A stretch of DNA of 64,000 nucleotides, taken from NCBI RefSeq assembly GCF_947496985.1, contig NZ_CANMEZ010000002.1, positions 701,803-765,802 of the forward strand, in the 5' to 3' direction. Within the stretch, counting starts at the first letter, position 1. Every line of letters begins with the position of its first letter. This DNA comes from an uncultured Kordia sp. (GTDB taxonomy: Bacteria > Bacteroidota > Bacteroidia > Flavobacteriales > Flavobacteriaceae). Position numbers and translations under genes: made by a program. The notes beneath the pieces are model-generated. The model did no database searches. It was not told the DNA's origin and saw nothing but the letters and a program-made list of their open reading frames with translations. Below are positions 37,447-46,180 of the stretch, in pieces.

Positions 37447-37983
37447 TTATAATGTTACTTCTTCCGCAATGATTCTAAATATATCAACCTCTGGAACCAA
37501 TGTCTGTAATTGTAGAGCAACTGAACTAAATTGAGGATCTGCTTTCAGTTTTGCCCATATAATTTTGATATATTTATTGAAGTTATCCTGATCTCTTTGT
37601 TGATAATCTGGCTGATCTTTTACTAAAACCAACACTTGTTGAATTGTTTCTCTGGCTTGACTAATTTTTGAATTGATAGGATCGTGCAAACTTACCAAGA
37701 CTGTATGAGCTGTTGCCAAACATTCAGCAGAAACCATAAACTGATGTTTGCGTTTTTGTGGAATATCTTTCTCTTTTGCAATGAATAATTGATTTCGTAA
37801 AATGCTTATCCTACTTGACTCTGCATACCCAAATTGCTTCAACACTTGTTCGTTTTCTGAAAGCCAACGCTCAATCTCTGCAAAAAAGCGGGAAGATTTG
37901 GAGCGAAGCAATTCAGAAATTAACCCAACTTTCAAAATAGATGTTTCAAAAAAGGTATGCTTTTCTATAATACTTGTTTTCAT
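37447..37983 (-). CDS. Hypothetical protein, third gene of DUF2589 unit
   Basis: This 178-residue soluble, mostly helical protein has no signal peptide. Its N-terminus (KHTFFETSILKVGLISELLRSKSS) is followed by charged helices and 'KIIWAKLKADPQFSSVALQLQTLVP'. I do not recognise a family. It is 35 bp downstream of the 38019 gene, reads in the same direction and ends at the 37404 hairpin, so it closes the three-gene unit. Confidence 0.65.
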   Translation of the reverse strand: MKTSIIEKHTFFETSILKVGLISELLRSKSSRFFAEIERWLSENEQVLKQFGYAESSRISILRNQLFIAKEKDIPQKRKHQFMVSAECLATAHTVLVSLHDPINSKISQARETIQQVLVLVKDQPDYQQRDQDNFNKYIKIIWAKLKADPQFSSVALQLQTLVPEVDIFRIIAEEVTL

Positions 37984-38018
37984 GTTTTCTTTGGTTTAAT
38001 TTTTTTTTGCGAATCGAC

Positions 38019-38810
38019 TTATTCGTAATTCAATACCTGTACTGTATTTCCTTCTGCATCAACATCTGTTGTCCATTCCATAGCATCATCCATAATATTT
38101 ACTTTGATATTGATCATACTTGCCGGATCATTAATTTCTTTGAGTTTTTGTGTTTCTATAATCACTGGAAGCTCCTCTATTTCAGGTAATCTTTGTTGTA
38201 AATTGCTTTCAATTTCTAACACCATTGCATTACGAAACGTAGCTTCTTCAATATATGAACCAACAAAAGCTGAATACGCTTTAGAAGCAAATTTCTCCGC
38301 TTCTTCCCTTACTATTGTACTATAACTATTTGGTGACACTGGTGATAAATCATCTCTAGTTACCGCTACTTCAGAATCACGTTTTGTGCTTAAAGTAGCT
38401 TCTGATGAATTTTGTACTGTTAAAGCTGAAACGGTTTCTAAATCTGTAGCTATTTTAACGGAATAATCTTTTGCGATTTGTGAGACTTGTGATCTTATCT
38501 CGTTAATGTATTCTACTTGTTGTTCTGTTTTATTTGGAATAAGGTCTGAATTCACTTTAAAAAATGCCTTTTCATACACTTCTTGAATTTCTCTTTCAGA
38601 ATAATTTCTTGTGACTGTTTGTGTATTATCAACAGCAACAGGAATTGTCAATTCTACATTTTTGATACGAATATTTGGCACAGAAAAATGCTTTAACATA
38701 GGGTTATTTACATATTCATCTGCAATGGCCAATGTTTCAATATCTGACTGCACTTTTGCATTGGTGATTTCTTTATAAATCTTTCCTATATAATCTTTTA
38801 ATGTAATCAT
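38019..38810 (-). CDS. Hypothetical protein, second gene of DUF2589 unit
   Basis: This 263-residue soluble protein begins MITLKDYIGKIYKEITNAKVQSD, followed by a beta-rich part (HFSVPNIRIKNVELTIPVAV). Long acidic helices come next and the C-terminus is INIKVNIMDDAMEW. I do not recognise a named family. The start resembles proteins encoded beside DUF2589 proteins, which also treat 'ADxYVxxP' and 'PxxRIKNVELTIPV'-like segments as their core; this is a weak impression only. It lies between the DUF2589 gene and the 37447 gene. Confidence 0.65.
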   Translation of the reverse strand: MITLKDYIGKIYKEITNAKVQSDIETLAIADEYVNNPMLKHFSVPNIRIKNVELTIPVAVDNTQTVTRNYSEREIQEVYEKAFFKVNSDLIPNKTEQQVEYINEIRSQVSQIAKDYSVKIATDLETVSALTVQNSSEATLSTKRDSEVAVTRDDLSPVSPNSYSTIVREEAEKFASKAYSAFVGSYIEEATFRNAMVLEIESNLQQRLPEIEELPVIIETQKLKEINDPASMINIKVNIMDDAMEWTTDVDAEGNTVQVLNYE

Positions 38811-38829
38811 GATTTTATTTTTTTAGGTA

Positions 38830-38855
38830 GAAGAAACCTCCAAAGAGGTTTCTTC
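38830..38855. repeat. Intercistronic hairpin in DUF2589 unit
   Basis: GAAGAAACCTC CAAA GAGGTTTCTTC is a perfect 11-bp stem between the DUF2589 gene and the next gene on the minus strand. It has no good U tract in that direction, so it may be a processing or partial-termination site that favours the first gene. Confidence 0.6.
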
Positions 38856-38868
38856 AATTAATTTTTAG

Positions 38869-39417
38869 TTAGGCTACTTTCTCAACTTCAGAAATTCCTT
38901 CTTCTAATAAATCTAAAACTCTGCTCATTCCAGCAGGTAATTCGTCTTGTACGGCATGGATTTTAATATTCATACTGTATGAACGTGTAGCTTCATCAGA
39001 GTAGCGGTTTTTCTTTTGGAACGAATAACTTCCTTTAAAATTCAATCGTCCAAATCCCCAACGTAAACGTAAATCTGCACTTAAGTTTAATTTGTGACTT
39101 GTCTCAGAAGTGTATTCAGTTACACTAGAAATTTTAGCATTAAAATCAATAGTAGTATCTGCTACACGCAAAAACGGAATTGGAATAATTGTTAATAAAG
39201 GAGTTGTTAACGTTACTGTTGTTGGCGAACCATCAACTAACTTTGAATACTCAAAAGTTACGTTTTTAACTTTACTGTCAGCATCAAGACCAACTGCATT
39301 GATAAAATCAACCGTTGATAAAGCTGCTGCTGCTTGCGCATCAATAACTGCTGTTAATGGTTTCCCTAACATTGCACTGAAATTGATGTTAGCGATTTCA
39401 TTTGGACTAACTGGCAT
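38869..39417 (-). CDS. DUF2589 domain-containing protein
   Basis: I start at the ATG at 39417 (MPVSPNEIANINFSAMLGKP), because the extra 31 residues of the track ORF are basic and unrelated to the domain. The 182-residue protein matches DUF2589: IGxPL-type opening 'SAMLGKPLTAVIDAQAAAALSTVDFINAVGL', a beta-rich centre and the end block IKIHAVQDELPAGMSRVLDLLEEGI. The family has no known function. It is first in a three-gene minus-strand unit with a good promoter at 39556-39587 and a hairpin directly after its stop. Confidence 0.85.
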   Translation of the reverse strand: MPVSPNEIANINFSAMLGKPLTAVIDAQAAAALSTVDFINAVGLDADSKVKNVTFEYSKLVDGSPTTVTLTTPLLTIIPIPFLRVADTTIDFNAKISSVTEYTSETSHKLNLSADLRLRWGFGRLNFKGSYSFQKKNRYSDEATRSYSMNIKIHAVQDELPAGMSRVLDLLEEGISEVEKVA

Positions 39418-39555
39418 AATTGTAATATTTAAAATTTTTAACCTACTCTTTTTTAAAAGGCTTTTCGGCTTTCTCCTTAGGTCGTGAGCTTTATCGCGAA
39501 TAATTCTCACATCATTTTAAGCTTAAAATTATACTCTTTCGAAAGAATTACAATG

Positions 39556-39587
39556 CAAATATAAAACATATGTTGCAATTAAGCAAA
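39556..39587 (-). promoter_or_regulatory. Promoter of the DUF2589 unit
   Basis: On the minus strand TTTG (39587 to 39584), a 20-bp spacer and TATATTTG (39563 to 39556) fit the Bacteroidota -33/-7 promoter. The leader before the ATG at 39417 would be about 130 bases. Confidence 0.65.
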
Positions 39588-39789
39588 CATATTACAGTAA
39601 ATATTTGCAGCAGCCTATTAAAAAATTGTAATATGTTGTAAGATATGTGTAAAAAATACTTATAAGAGATTGGAATCTGTAATTTTGAAGAATTAAGGCA
39701 TCATTATGCTAATTTACAGACGCACGAAAACATATGTTCGTTTTGTACATAACATTTGTGATAGTTGCAGCAGAAAAATTTACTATTAA

Positions 39790-41133
39790 TTATTCAATAG
39801 CTGTACATATATTTTTTAGAAAAGAATTGAAATCCATTCCATCGTTTCCAGCCAGCCCAAAACGAACTACGACTAAATCCTTTGATGGAATAATGTATAC
39901 ACGTTGCCCTTGGTAACCGTTTGCTGAATACATATCTTTTGGCACATCTGGATGAAAACCACCTGCGTTGAGCCAAAAGTGTGCCCCATAGCGTCCGTCA
40001 GAAGTTGGTGTTGGCTTAGTCACATAATCTACCCAAGAAGCATCAAATAGTTGTGTTCCGTTCCAGTTTCCTTTGTGTAAATATAATAGTCCAAACTTCG
40101 CCCAATCACGTGGAGTTGCCCAAGAATATGAAGACCCAACATAGTTTCCTTCCATATCGGCTTCTAACAACATTGAATGCATTCCTATTTTATCAATGAA
40201 TTCATCATATGGAAAATCTAAATATGCTTGATGATTTGAAAATTGCTTTCGCAGAATTCCTGATAGTAAATTTGATGTTCCAGAAGAGTAATACCAAGTT
40301 TCGTTTGGCTTCCCAATTAATGGTTTTTCAGCTTGCGACTTTGTCATGTCTTTTTCAAGAAACAACATCTTAGTTACATCTGATATTTTACCATAATCTT
40401 CTTCCCATTCCAAACCACTATTCATTTGTAATAGATTGTGTATCGTAATTGCGTTGCGTTCATCTTCTTTCCATTCATCAATTGGCGCTTTGTCCCAAAC
40501 ACTCAATTTTCCTTGATATTGTAAAATCCCATACATGGTACTTACCAAACTTTTTGTCATAGACCAACCTAGTATTCTAGAATCTTTATTAAACCCATCT
40601 GCATATTGCTCTGCTAGTATTTGATCTTTATATATGACTAAAACTGCACGTGTTTTTTTAACATCTTCTCCATCTACTTTTTCAAAAGCATTAGCAACTG
40701 CTGCATTAATTTGATCATATTTTACATTAGAAAATACTGTATCTTTTTGCTTCATTCCACCATATGGATATGGCGCCATGCGTGTAATGGAACTTCTATG
40801 TGGCACAGGCGTTTCCTGAGAAAGATCGTAATCATCCGTAATTAAAACACTTCCCAAGCCTTTTCTGTATACTGCTTTACGTGTCATTAATCCGTAAACG
40901 GAAGCAGAAGCCATTTTTTTACTTTCATCTACTTCATCGGCAGCAATATTGATAGGTCCGAAGTTATTATCTGTTTCATCAGTAAATTCTACGCTTCTTC
41001 CTGCAACAAATACAGAGGAACTCATACTTTTTGCAGAATAGCCTGAAATAATGTTCAAACGCGAATAATTAAATGCTATTACAATTCCTAAAAGGACAAC
41101 TATGACGGCAAGTATTTTGAATGCTTTCTTCAT
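39790..41133 (-). CDS. Serine hydrolase (class C beta-lactamase-like)
   Basis: This 447-residue protein has an N-terminal membrane or signal segment (FKILAVIVVLLGIVIAF) and a class C beta-lactamase/PBP-like domain. The SxxK nucleophile motif is in LGWSMTKSLVSTMYG, and the Tyr motif is in WYYSSGTSNLLSGIL (YxS/N type). Relatives include esterases and D-aminopeptidases, so antibiotic hydrolysis is not implied. It probably acts in the periplasm. Nothing in the neighbourhood points to its substrate. Confidence 0.88.
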   Translation of the reverse strand: MKKAFKILAVIVVLLGIVIAFNYSRLNIISGYSAKSMSSSVFVAGRSVEFTDETDNNFGPINIAADEVDESKKMASASVYGLMTRKAVYRKGLGSVLITDDYDLSQETPVPHRSSITRMAPYPYGGMKQKDTVFSNVKYDQINAAVANAFEKVDGEDVKKTRAVLVIYKDQILAEQYADGFNKDSRILGWSMTKSLVSTMYGILQYQGKLSVWDKAPIDEWKEDERNAITIHNLLQMNSGLEWEEDYGKISDVTKMLFLEKDMTKSQAEKPLIGKPNETWYYSSGTSNLLSGILRKQFSNHQAYLDFPYDEFIDKIGMHSMLLEADMEGNYVGSSYSWATPRDWAKFGLLYLHKGNWNGTQLFDASWVDYVTKPTPTSDGRYGAHFWLNAGGFHPDVPKDMYSANGYQGQRVYIIPSKDLVVVRFGLAGNDGMDFNSFLKNICTAIE

Positions 41134-41333
41134 GATAAATCAATTTCTGTACTCAAATATATTAAAATGAAATTTAGTAATGACATCTATCGTAGTGTTT
41201 TCCCTTTGTGAGAAATAGGAAAAACACCTAATTATTTTATCTATATACCTGCCTGCCAATAAATTAAAACAATTGACCTTTATCAAACTGTTACGTAACG
41301 GTGAAAATTATAAACCTTTTTAAAACAAAAACC

Positions 41334-41594
41334 ATGAAAAAAAACAAAAAAAGCTTAAAAAAATTATCGTTAAACAAAGATGTAATTTCAAATTTAGAGA
41401 ATGGTAGAATTAATGGTGGAGCACCAATTACTGTAGTTATTTGTCCAATTGTAACCAGATTTAACTGTCCAGTATTAACACCAGCGTGTCCTATATTAAC
41501 AAATCCTATCTGTCCTATTTTAACACCGGCTTGTCCAATTCAATCAAGATTCGTTTGTTCTGATGTTGGATGTCCATCTGACTTTATCTGCTAA
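41334..41594 (+). CDS. RiPP precursor peptide 3 with Cys-Pro repeat core
   Basis: I start at the ATG at 41334 (MKKNKKSLKKLSLNKDVISNL), giving 86 residues with the leader ending INGG. The core has eight Cys, most in CP(I/V) units: CPIVTRFN, CPVLTPA, CPILTNPI, CPILTPA, CPIQSRFV, then a C-terminal CSDVGCPSDFIC. The unit length alternates 8-7-8-7-8 residues. The next gene (41678) has nearly the same leader and a related CP-repeat core, so the two are tandem duplicates that diverged. No modifying enzyme is nearby. Confidence 0.82.
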   Translation: MKKNKKSLKKLSLNKDVISNLENGRINGGAPITVVICPIVTRFNCPVLTPACPILTNPICPILTPACPIQSRFVCSDVGCPSDFIC

Positions 41595-41626
41595 TTTTTA
41601 GCAATTAATTATTAACAAGATTAAGG

Positions 41627-41650
41627 GCAACTACTGTAAAAAGTAGTTGC
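41627..41650 (+). terminator. Hairpin after RiPP precursor 3
   Basis: GCAACTACT GTAAAA AGTAGTTGC is a perfect 9-bp stem. Only a weak T tract follows (TGCTTAATTT), so it may leak into the next precursor. The loop GTAAAA is identical to that of the hairpin after precursor 4. Confidence 0.6.
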
Positions 41651-41677
41651 TGCTTAATTTATTAACACGTTACAACC

Positions 41678-41926
41678 ATGAAAAAAAATAAAAAAAGTTT
41701 AAAGAAATTGACGCTTAATAAAAAAGTAGTGTCAAATTTAGAAAGCGAACAAATTAGTGGAGGAACTATTGTTACTATAGCATGTCCGGTAACTATTTTT
41801 TGTCCAACTCGATTTTGTCCGACAAAATTCAATTGTCCAACACTATTTAACTGTCCAACGCTTGGAGGTTGCCCTACATTCGGTGCATGTCCGTCAATAG
41901 CTGGTGGATGTCCAACAACTTTTTAG
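41678..41926 (+). CDS. RiPP precursor peptide 4 with CPT repeat core
   Basis: This 82-residue peptide starts MKKNKKSLKKLTLNKKVVSNL and its leader ends ISGG. The core is eight consecutive units starting with Cys-Pro (CPVTIF, CPTRF, CPTKFN, CPTLFN, CPTLGG, CPTFGA, CPSIAGG, CPTTF), about one Cys per six residues, with Thr or Ser usually right after the Pro. Such a regular Cys/Thr core suggests repeated thioether rings, a metal site, or a repeated processing unit. It is a tandem paralogue of precursor 3, 83 bp downstream. Confidence 0.82.
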   Translation: MKKNKKSLKKLTLNKKVVSNLESEQISGGTIVTIACPVTIFCPTRFCPTKFNCPTLFNCPTLGGCPTFGACPSIAGGCPTTF

Positions 41927-41950
41927 TTATAGGAAGTGTTTAAAACGTAT

Positions 41951-41982
41951 GAAGTCGCTGTAAAAAGCGACTTCTCTTTTTA
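41951..41982 (+). terminator. Terminator after RiPP precursor 4
   Basis: GAAGTCGCT GTAAAA AGCGACTTC is a perfect 9-bp stem followed by TCTTTTTATTT. It has the same loop as the hairpin at 41627. Confidence 0.82.
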
Positions 41983-44472
41983 TTTATATTTTGATTCAGG
42001 AAGTGACATGGCTTGTGGATAGTTTTTAGCGCGACTCAAAATATAATCTGCTTTTGCTTTCTCCATTTGCCCTAATTGTTCGTAACAATATCCTCTACTG
42101 TATTCAGCTTTTCCATCACTAAAAGCACCTGCATCGATTACAACACTTAAGTTTTTAATTGCTTTTTCGTAGTTCTTTTTTACTAAATCTATAATCCCAA
42201 TATTTTGAACCGATAAGTAATCTTTAGGGTTTGTTTTTAGAATTTCTTGAAAAATCTTCCTAGCTTCTTCATACTTTTGTTGACTAAAGAAATTAAACGC
42301 AACTTGATGTTTCTGCTTCACCTCTGCACTACTTAAGTAAGATTTAAATTTTAACTTGTTCAACACTTCCTTTTTGGCTTTTAACAATGTATTACTGTTT
42401 GTATTATATACCAAACCTGTATCTAGTACTTTTAGCATCAATTCGCTATTTTTAGTACGATTGTACATCGTATTTGCTTTTACTTTCCATTCGTTTACAT
42501 CAACCCAATTTAACTTTGTATATCTATTCATTATACGAGATAGGTTTGCAGTATCTTTTTGCTTGTTATAAATTCCTTTTAAAAGTCTATAGTTTGTTTT
42601 AAAAGCTGGATATCCATCAAATATGGCTTCTGAGTAATAGGCTGCACTATCCATATTATCATACACATTGTAAAAAATCTCTGCTTTGAAAGCTTTTACC
42701 AAGAAAGCATCTTTGTTATAATCTTGTGATTTGTTTAGAATCTCTAACGCTTCTTCATATTTTTTTGCTTTGATCGCATAGTTTGCTAAGTATACATTGT
42801 TTACGGTTCCTACATAACTTAATTCTGGATAGTTAGACCATTGTTTTTTTATACTTTGATATGAATTGTTCAGTTTTTCATCCGTGAATAGTGTTTTTCC
42901 GCTTAAATCTTGACGCATTGCACGTTGTAATCTATACGATTTTAACACCAAATAATTTGAAGCTACACTAGCAAAACTCACAAAGAAGATAATTCCAAAT
43001 AATATCACTGAACGCTTACTTATGATAGTTTCGCCTTCTTTTTGTGTAAATGTCAAAATAAAAATTACGGCAAGTAAAAAGTAGAGTTGAATTGGCGCTC
43101 TTTCTAACGGGAAGTTTAACAAAGCATCAAATGTATACGCTAATGCAGATAAGAAAATAGTAAAATACAACAGTTGTTTTCCAAAATCTTTTTCGTTGCG
43201 AATCAATTTAAAAAACAACCATAACGGAAACAAAAATAGAGATACATATAGTAGAAACCCAATAACTCCTGTTTCTGCTAACTTTTCAAGAAAGTCGTTG
43301 TGCGCTCTTCTAGGGTTTTTAAAATTTCCTTTATCTGTCGTTAAATTTATATAATGCTCTTTTTTCCCAACTGCTTTATAGTTTCCATAGCCAACACCTA
43401 AGATTGGATTTTCTTGAAACTTTATAAATGCTAAATTCCACAAAGAAGATCGTCCTGAAACACTACTTTTATCAACAGTAATTGTTCCTGTATTTGGTAA
43501 CAACTCTTTTACATTGTCTATATTTCTTTTTACAGCGATATCACCTTCATAAAAATCTATCAATTTAGGTTGAAATAGTGTTGTAAGACTGTTCATAGAC
43601 ATTTTATCCACTCTATTTACATTCAACACTAAAATAATTGCTACAATAGGCATTAAAAATAATACAACAGCTTCTTTCCTAAGAGCTATTTTATGCCTTA
43701 CAATTCCATATATAATAAAACCTACTAACAATGTCATCACAATTACTAAAGACAAAACTGCCGTTCTCGATCCTGAAAAGAATAATGCCAACATTGTCAT
43801 AAAAATAGCAACACTTGCAATGTATTTCCATACTTTTTTAAAATATAAAAACGCATATAATACAAACGGAAGCTGTACTATTAAAAATGCGGTATAAATA
43901 TTTACACTAGAAAAATGATGCTGAAAATCATTAATAAAATCATTAATTCTTGGGCTGGATGCATTTCCTAAAAAATAACGTACAGATCGCCAAGAAAAGT
44001 AAATAACAAGCAACGTTGCGATGCGACATGTAAATTCGAAAAACGATCTCGGATTTTGTTTTACAAACACATACAAACAATACAAGGCAACCAAAATAGC
44101 TATCAATCGTGCCAAATGCACCAAACTTTCACTTACATTAATTGCCGTTAACATTGATAAACAACCAATTGCAAAAAAACCAATAAATAATAAAAAATAG
44201 CGTTGTACATGTTTTGGAAATGAAAACACTTCAAACTCATCTCTATTTTTATAGATAAAACCTAGCGAAATTAAATTCAAAACAGATACATACAACCATT
44301 CTGGCGCGTCATAATCCATAGCGCCAAGCAATGGCATCAATCCTGTAAGTAAGTATAAAACAAATAGAATTTTCGCTATAGTAACATTGGTATCTTCACT
44401 AGGCGTAGTGTTTGCGGCTTTTTTGGTTTTCATGTTGGCTTGTTTAAATCGCTGAAATCTATCAATGAACAC
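41980..44472 (-). CDS. O-antigen ligase family protein with C-terminal TPR repeats
   Basis: This 830-residue protein has about 10-12 membrane segments in residues 30-500, with a Wzy_C/O-antigen ligase type periplasmic loop (WNLAFIKFQENPILGVGYGNYKAV ... RRAHNDFLEKLAETGVIGFLLY). A soluble C-terminal half (about 540-830) follows, with TPR-like helices (YEEARKIFQEILKTNPKDYLSVQNIGIIDL, YEKAIKNLSVVIDAGA). Such fusions are common in Bacteroidota and are thought to polymerise or ligate surface polysaccharide or glycosylate proteins. The ATG 13 codons inside (MKTKKAANT) is an alternative start. No other polysaccharide gene is close. Confidence 0.87.
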   Translation of the reverse strand: MFIDRFQRFKQANMKTKKAANTTPSEDTNVTIAKILFVLYLLTGLMPLLGAMDYDAPEWLYVSVLNLISLGFIYKNRDEFEVFSFPKHVQRYFLLFIGFFAIGCLSMLTAINVSESLVHLARLIAILVALYCLYVFVKQNPRSFFEFTCRIATLLVIYFSWRSVRYFLGNASSPRINDFINDFQHHFSSVNIYTAFLIVQLPFVLYAFLYFKKVWKYIASVAIFMTMLALFFSGSRTAVLSLVIVMTLLVGFIIYGIVRHKIALRKEAVVLFLMPIVAIILVLNVNRVDKMSMNSLTTLFQPKLIDFYEGDIAVKRNIDNVKELLPNTGTITVDKSSVSGRSSLWNLAFIKFQENPILGVGYGNYKAVGKKEHYINLTTDKGNFKNPRRAHNDFLEKLAETGVIGFLLYVSLFLFPLWLFFKLIRNEKDFGKQLLYFTIFLSALAYTFDALLNFPLERAPIQLYFLLAVIFILTFTQKEGETIISKRSVILFGIIFFVSFASVASNYLVLKSYRLQRAMRQDLSGKTLFTDEKLNNSYQSIKKQWSNYPELSYVGTVNNVYLANYAIKAKKYEEALEILNKSQDYNKDAFLVKAFKAEIFYNVYDNMDSAAYYSEAIFDGYPAFKTNYRLLKGIYNKQKDTANLSRIMNRYTKLNWVDVNEWKVKANTMYNRTKNSELMLKVLDTGLVYNTNSNTLLKAKKEVLNKLKFKSYLSSAEVKQKHQVAFNFFSQQKYEEARKIFQEILKTNPKDYLSVQNIGIIDLVKKNYEKAIKNLSVVIDAGAFSDGKAEYSRGYCYEQLGQMEKAKADYILSRAKNYPQAMSLPESKYK

Positions 44473-44676
44473 ATCTTGATTTTTTAATTCTCTAAAGAAT
44501 AACTAAAATGAGTTCCCTAATTTGAAAGCAAAATACGAGAAAAAACTCAAAATAATTTACATCCTACTTAGAAAGAAAATCATATTTACGATGAAAGGCA
44601 AAAAGCAGCGTTTAGTGTTGTTACAATTACAACTGATTTCATATAAAAAGTGACAAGGCATTCTATGAATAGTTAG

Positions 44677-44684
44677 TATCTTTG
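44677..44684 (+). promoter_or_regulatory. -7 box of sufS
   Basis: TATCTTTG, 19 bases before the sufS start, is identical to the -7 box of the sufA-D operon (32520). This supports independent transcription of the detached suf gene. Confidence 0.55.
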
Positions 44685-44703
44685 CACAGATAGAATTCAG
44701 ACT

Positions 44704-45915
44704 ATGTTAGATATTCAAAAAATAAGAAAAGATTTTCCTATTCTCAATCGAGAAGTAAATGGAAAACCCTTAATATACTTCGATAATGCGGCAACTTCGC
44801 AAACACCACAACAAGTAATTGATTGTATTGTAGATTATTATTCACGTTACAATGCAAACATTCATAGAGGTGTACATACGTTAAGTCAGGAAGCAACGGA
44901 TGCTTATGAAGAAGCACGTATAAAAATTCAGCAACATTTTAATGCGGCAAAACCGCATGAAATGATTCTTACTTCAGGAACTACAGATAGTATTAATTTA
45001 GTTGCCAATGGATTTTCTTCGCTTTTACAAAAAGGTGACGAAATCATTGTTTCTGCGTTAGAACATCATTCAAATATTGTTCCTTGGCAAATGTTGTGCG
45101 AACACACAGGTGCTATTTTAAAAGTAATTCCAATGTTTGAAGATGGAAAACTTGATATGGATGCGTATGTTTCATTATTGAATGAAAATACAAAATTGGT
45201 CTTCTGTAATCATGTGTCCAATGCCTTGGGAATTATCAATCCGATCGAATTTATCATCGAAAAAGCACATGCCGTAAACGCAGCTGTATTAATCGATGGC
45301 GCACAAGCTTCTCCACATATAAAAGCAGATGTACAAGCATTGGATGTTGATTTCTATGTAGCTTCTGCACATAAAATTTGTGGTCCAACTGGTGTTGGAT
45401 TATTATATGGAAAAGAAGCTTGGCTGAATAAATTACCTCCATACAGAGGTGGTGGCGAAATGATTGACCAAGTTACGTTTGAAAAAACAACGTATGCAGG
45501 TTTGCCACACAAATTTGAAGCTGGAACGCCAAATATTTGCGGCGTTATTGCTTTTGGAGCTGCTTTAGATTATATGAATAATATTGGTTTTGACGCTATT
45601 GCTGCATATGAAGACGAATTATTAGCCTATGCTACCCAAAAATTGCTAGCTGTTGGTGATGTTACTATTTACGGAACTGAAAACAAAGTAGCCGTAATTT
45701 CATTTAATATAGCAAACATTCATCCGTATGATATTGGAACTATTATAGACAAGCTAGGAATAGCCGTTCGTACAGGACACCATTGTGCGCAACCAATTAT
45801 GGATTTCTACAACATTCCAGGAACGGTTCGTGCTTCATTTTCATTTTACAATACCAAAGAAGAAATAGATACCTTTATTGAAGCTATAAAAAAGGCTAAA
45901 ATGATGCTTTCGTAA
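44704..45915 (+). CDS. sufS: Cysteine desulfurase SufS
   Basis: This 403-residue PLP enzyme takes sulfur from cysteine as a protein persulfide. The PLP lysine is in VASAHKICGPTGVGLLYG, and the catalytic Cys is in VRTGHHCAQPIMDFY. Other class V blocks include YFDNAATSQTP and ILTSGTTDSINLVANG. Its partner SufE is 1.9 kb downstream at 47842. It has its own promoter and terminator and is separated from sufD by 7.7 kb of unrelated genes. Confidence 0.96.
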   Translation: MLDIQKIRKDFPILNREVNGKPLIYFDNAATSQTPQQVIDCIVDYYSRYNANIHRGVHTLSQEATDAYEEARIKIQQHFNAAKPHEMILTSGTTDSINLVANGFSSLLQKGDEIIVSALEHHSNIVPWQMLCEHTGAILKVIPMFEDGKLDMDAYVSLLNENTKLVFCNHVSNALGIINPIEFIIEKAHAVNAAVLIDGAQASPHIKADVQALDVDFYVASAHKICGPTGVGLLYGKEAWLNKLPPYRGGGEMIDQVTFEKTTYAGLPHKFEAGTPNICGVIAFGAALDYMNNIGFDAIAAYEDELLAYATQKLLAVGDVTIYGTENKVAVISFNIANIHPYDIGTIIDKLGIAVRTGHHCAQPIMDFYNIPGTVRASFSFYNTKEEIDTFIEAIKKAKMMLS

Positions 45916-45945
45916 TAAAAAGCACTTAAAATACCATCCATCTAC

Positions 45946-45975
45946 AGAATCGACCCATTGGTCGATTCTTTTTAT
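45946..45975 (+). terminator. Terminator after sufS
   Basis: AGAATCGACC CATT GGTCGATTCT is a perfect 10-bp stem followed by TTTTATTTT. Confidence 0.9.
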
Positions 45976-46112
45976 TTTAAATACATTCAAAATATTTGTG
46001 TATTTCATCGATAAACTTACTATTTCTCACTTATAGGTCAAAACTCTCAAATATTGTATTTGCAACAAAGTTGCTATAAAACTGTTATTTATCTAAAATT
46101 TTAGGCTTTTTG

Positions 46113-46142
46113 TTGTGAAAATCACAAAAAATTATACATTTG
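46113..46142 (+). promoter_or_regulatory. Promoter of the M43 lipoprotein gene
   Basis: TTG at 46113-46115, a 19-bp spacer and TACATTTG at 46135-46142 fit the Bacteroidota -33/-7 promoter. The ATG is 39 bases downstream. Confidence 0.7.
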
Positions 46143-46180
46143 ATCGATTTTAACCCGAATTAACTTTAAAGACAAAAATT

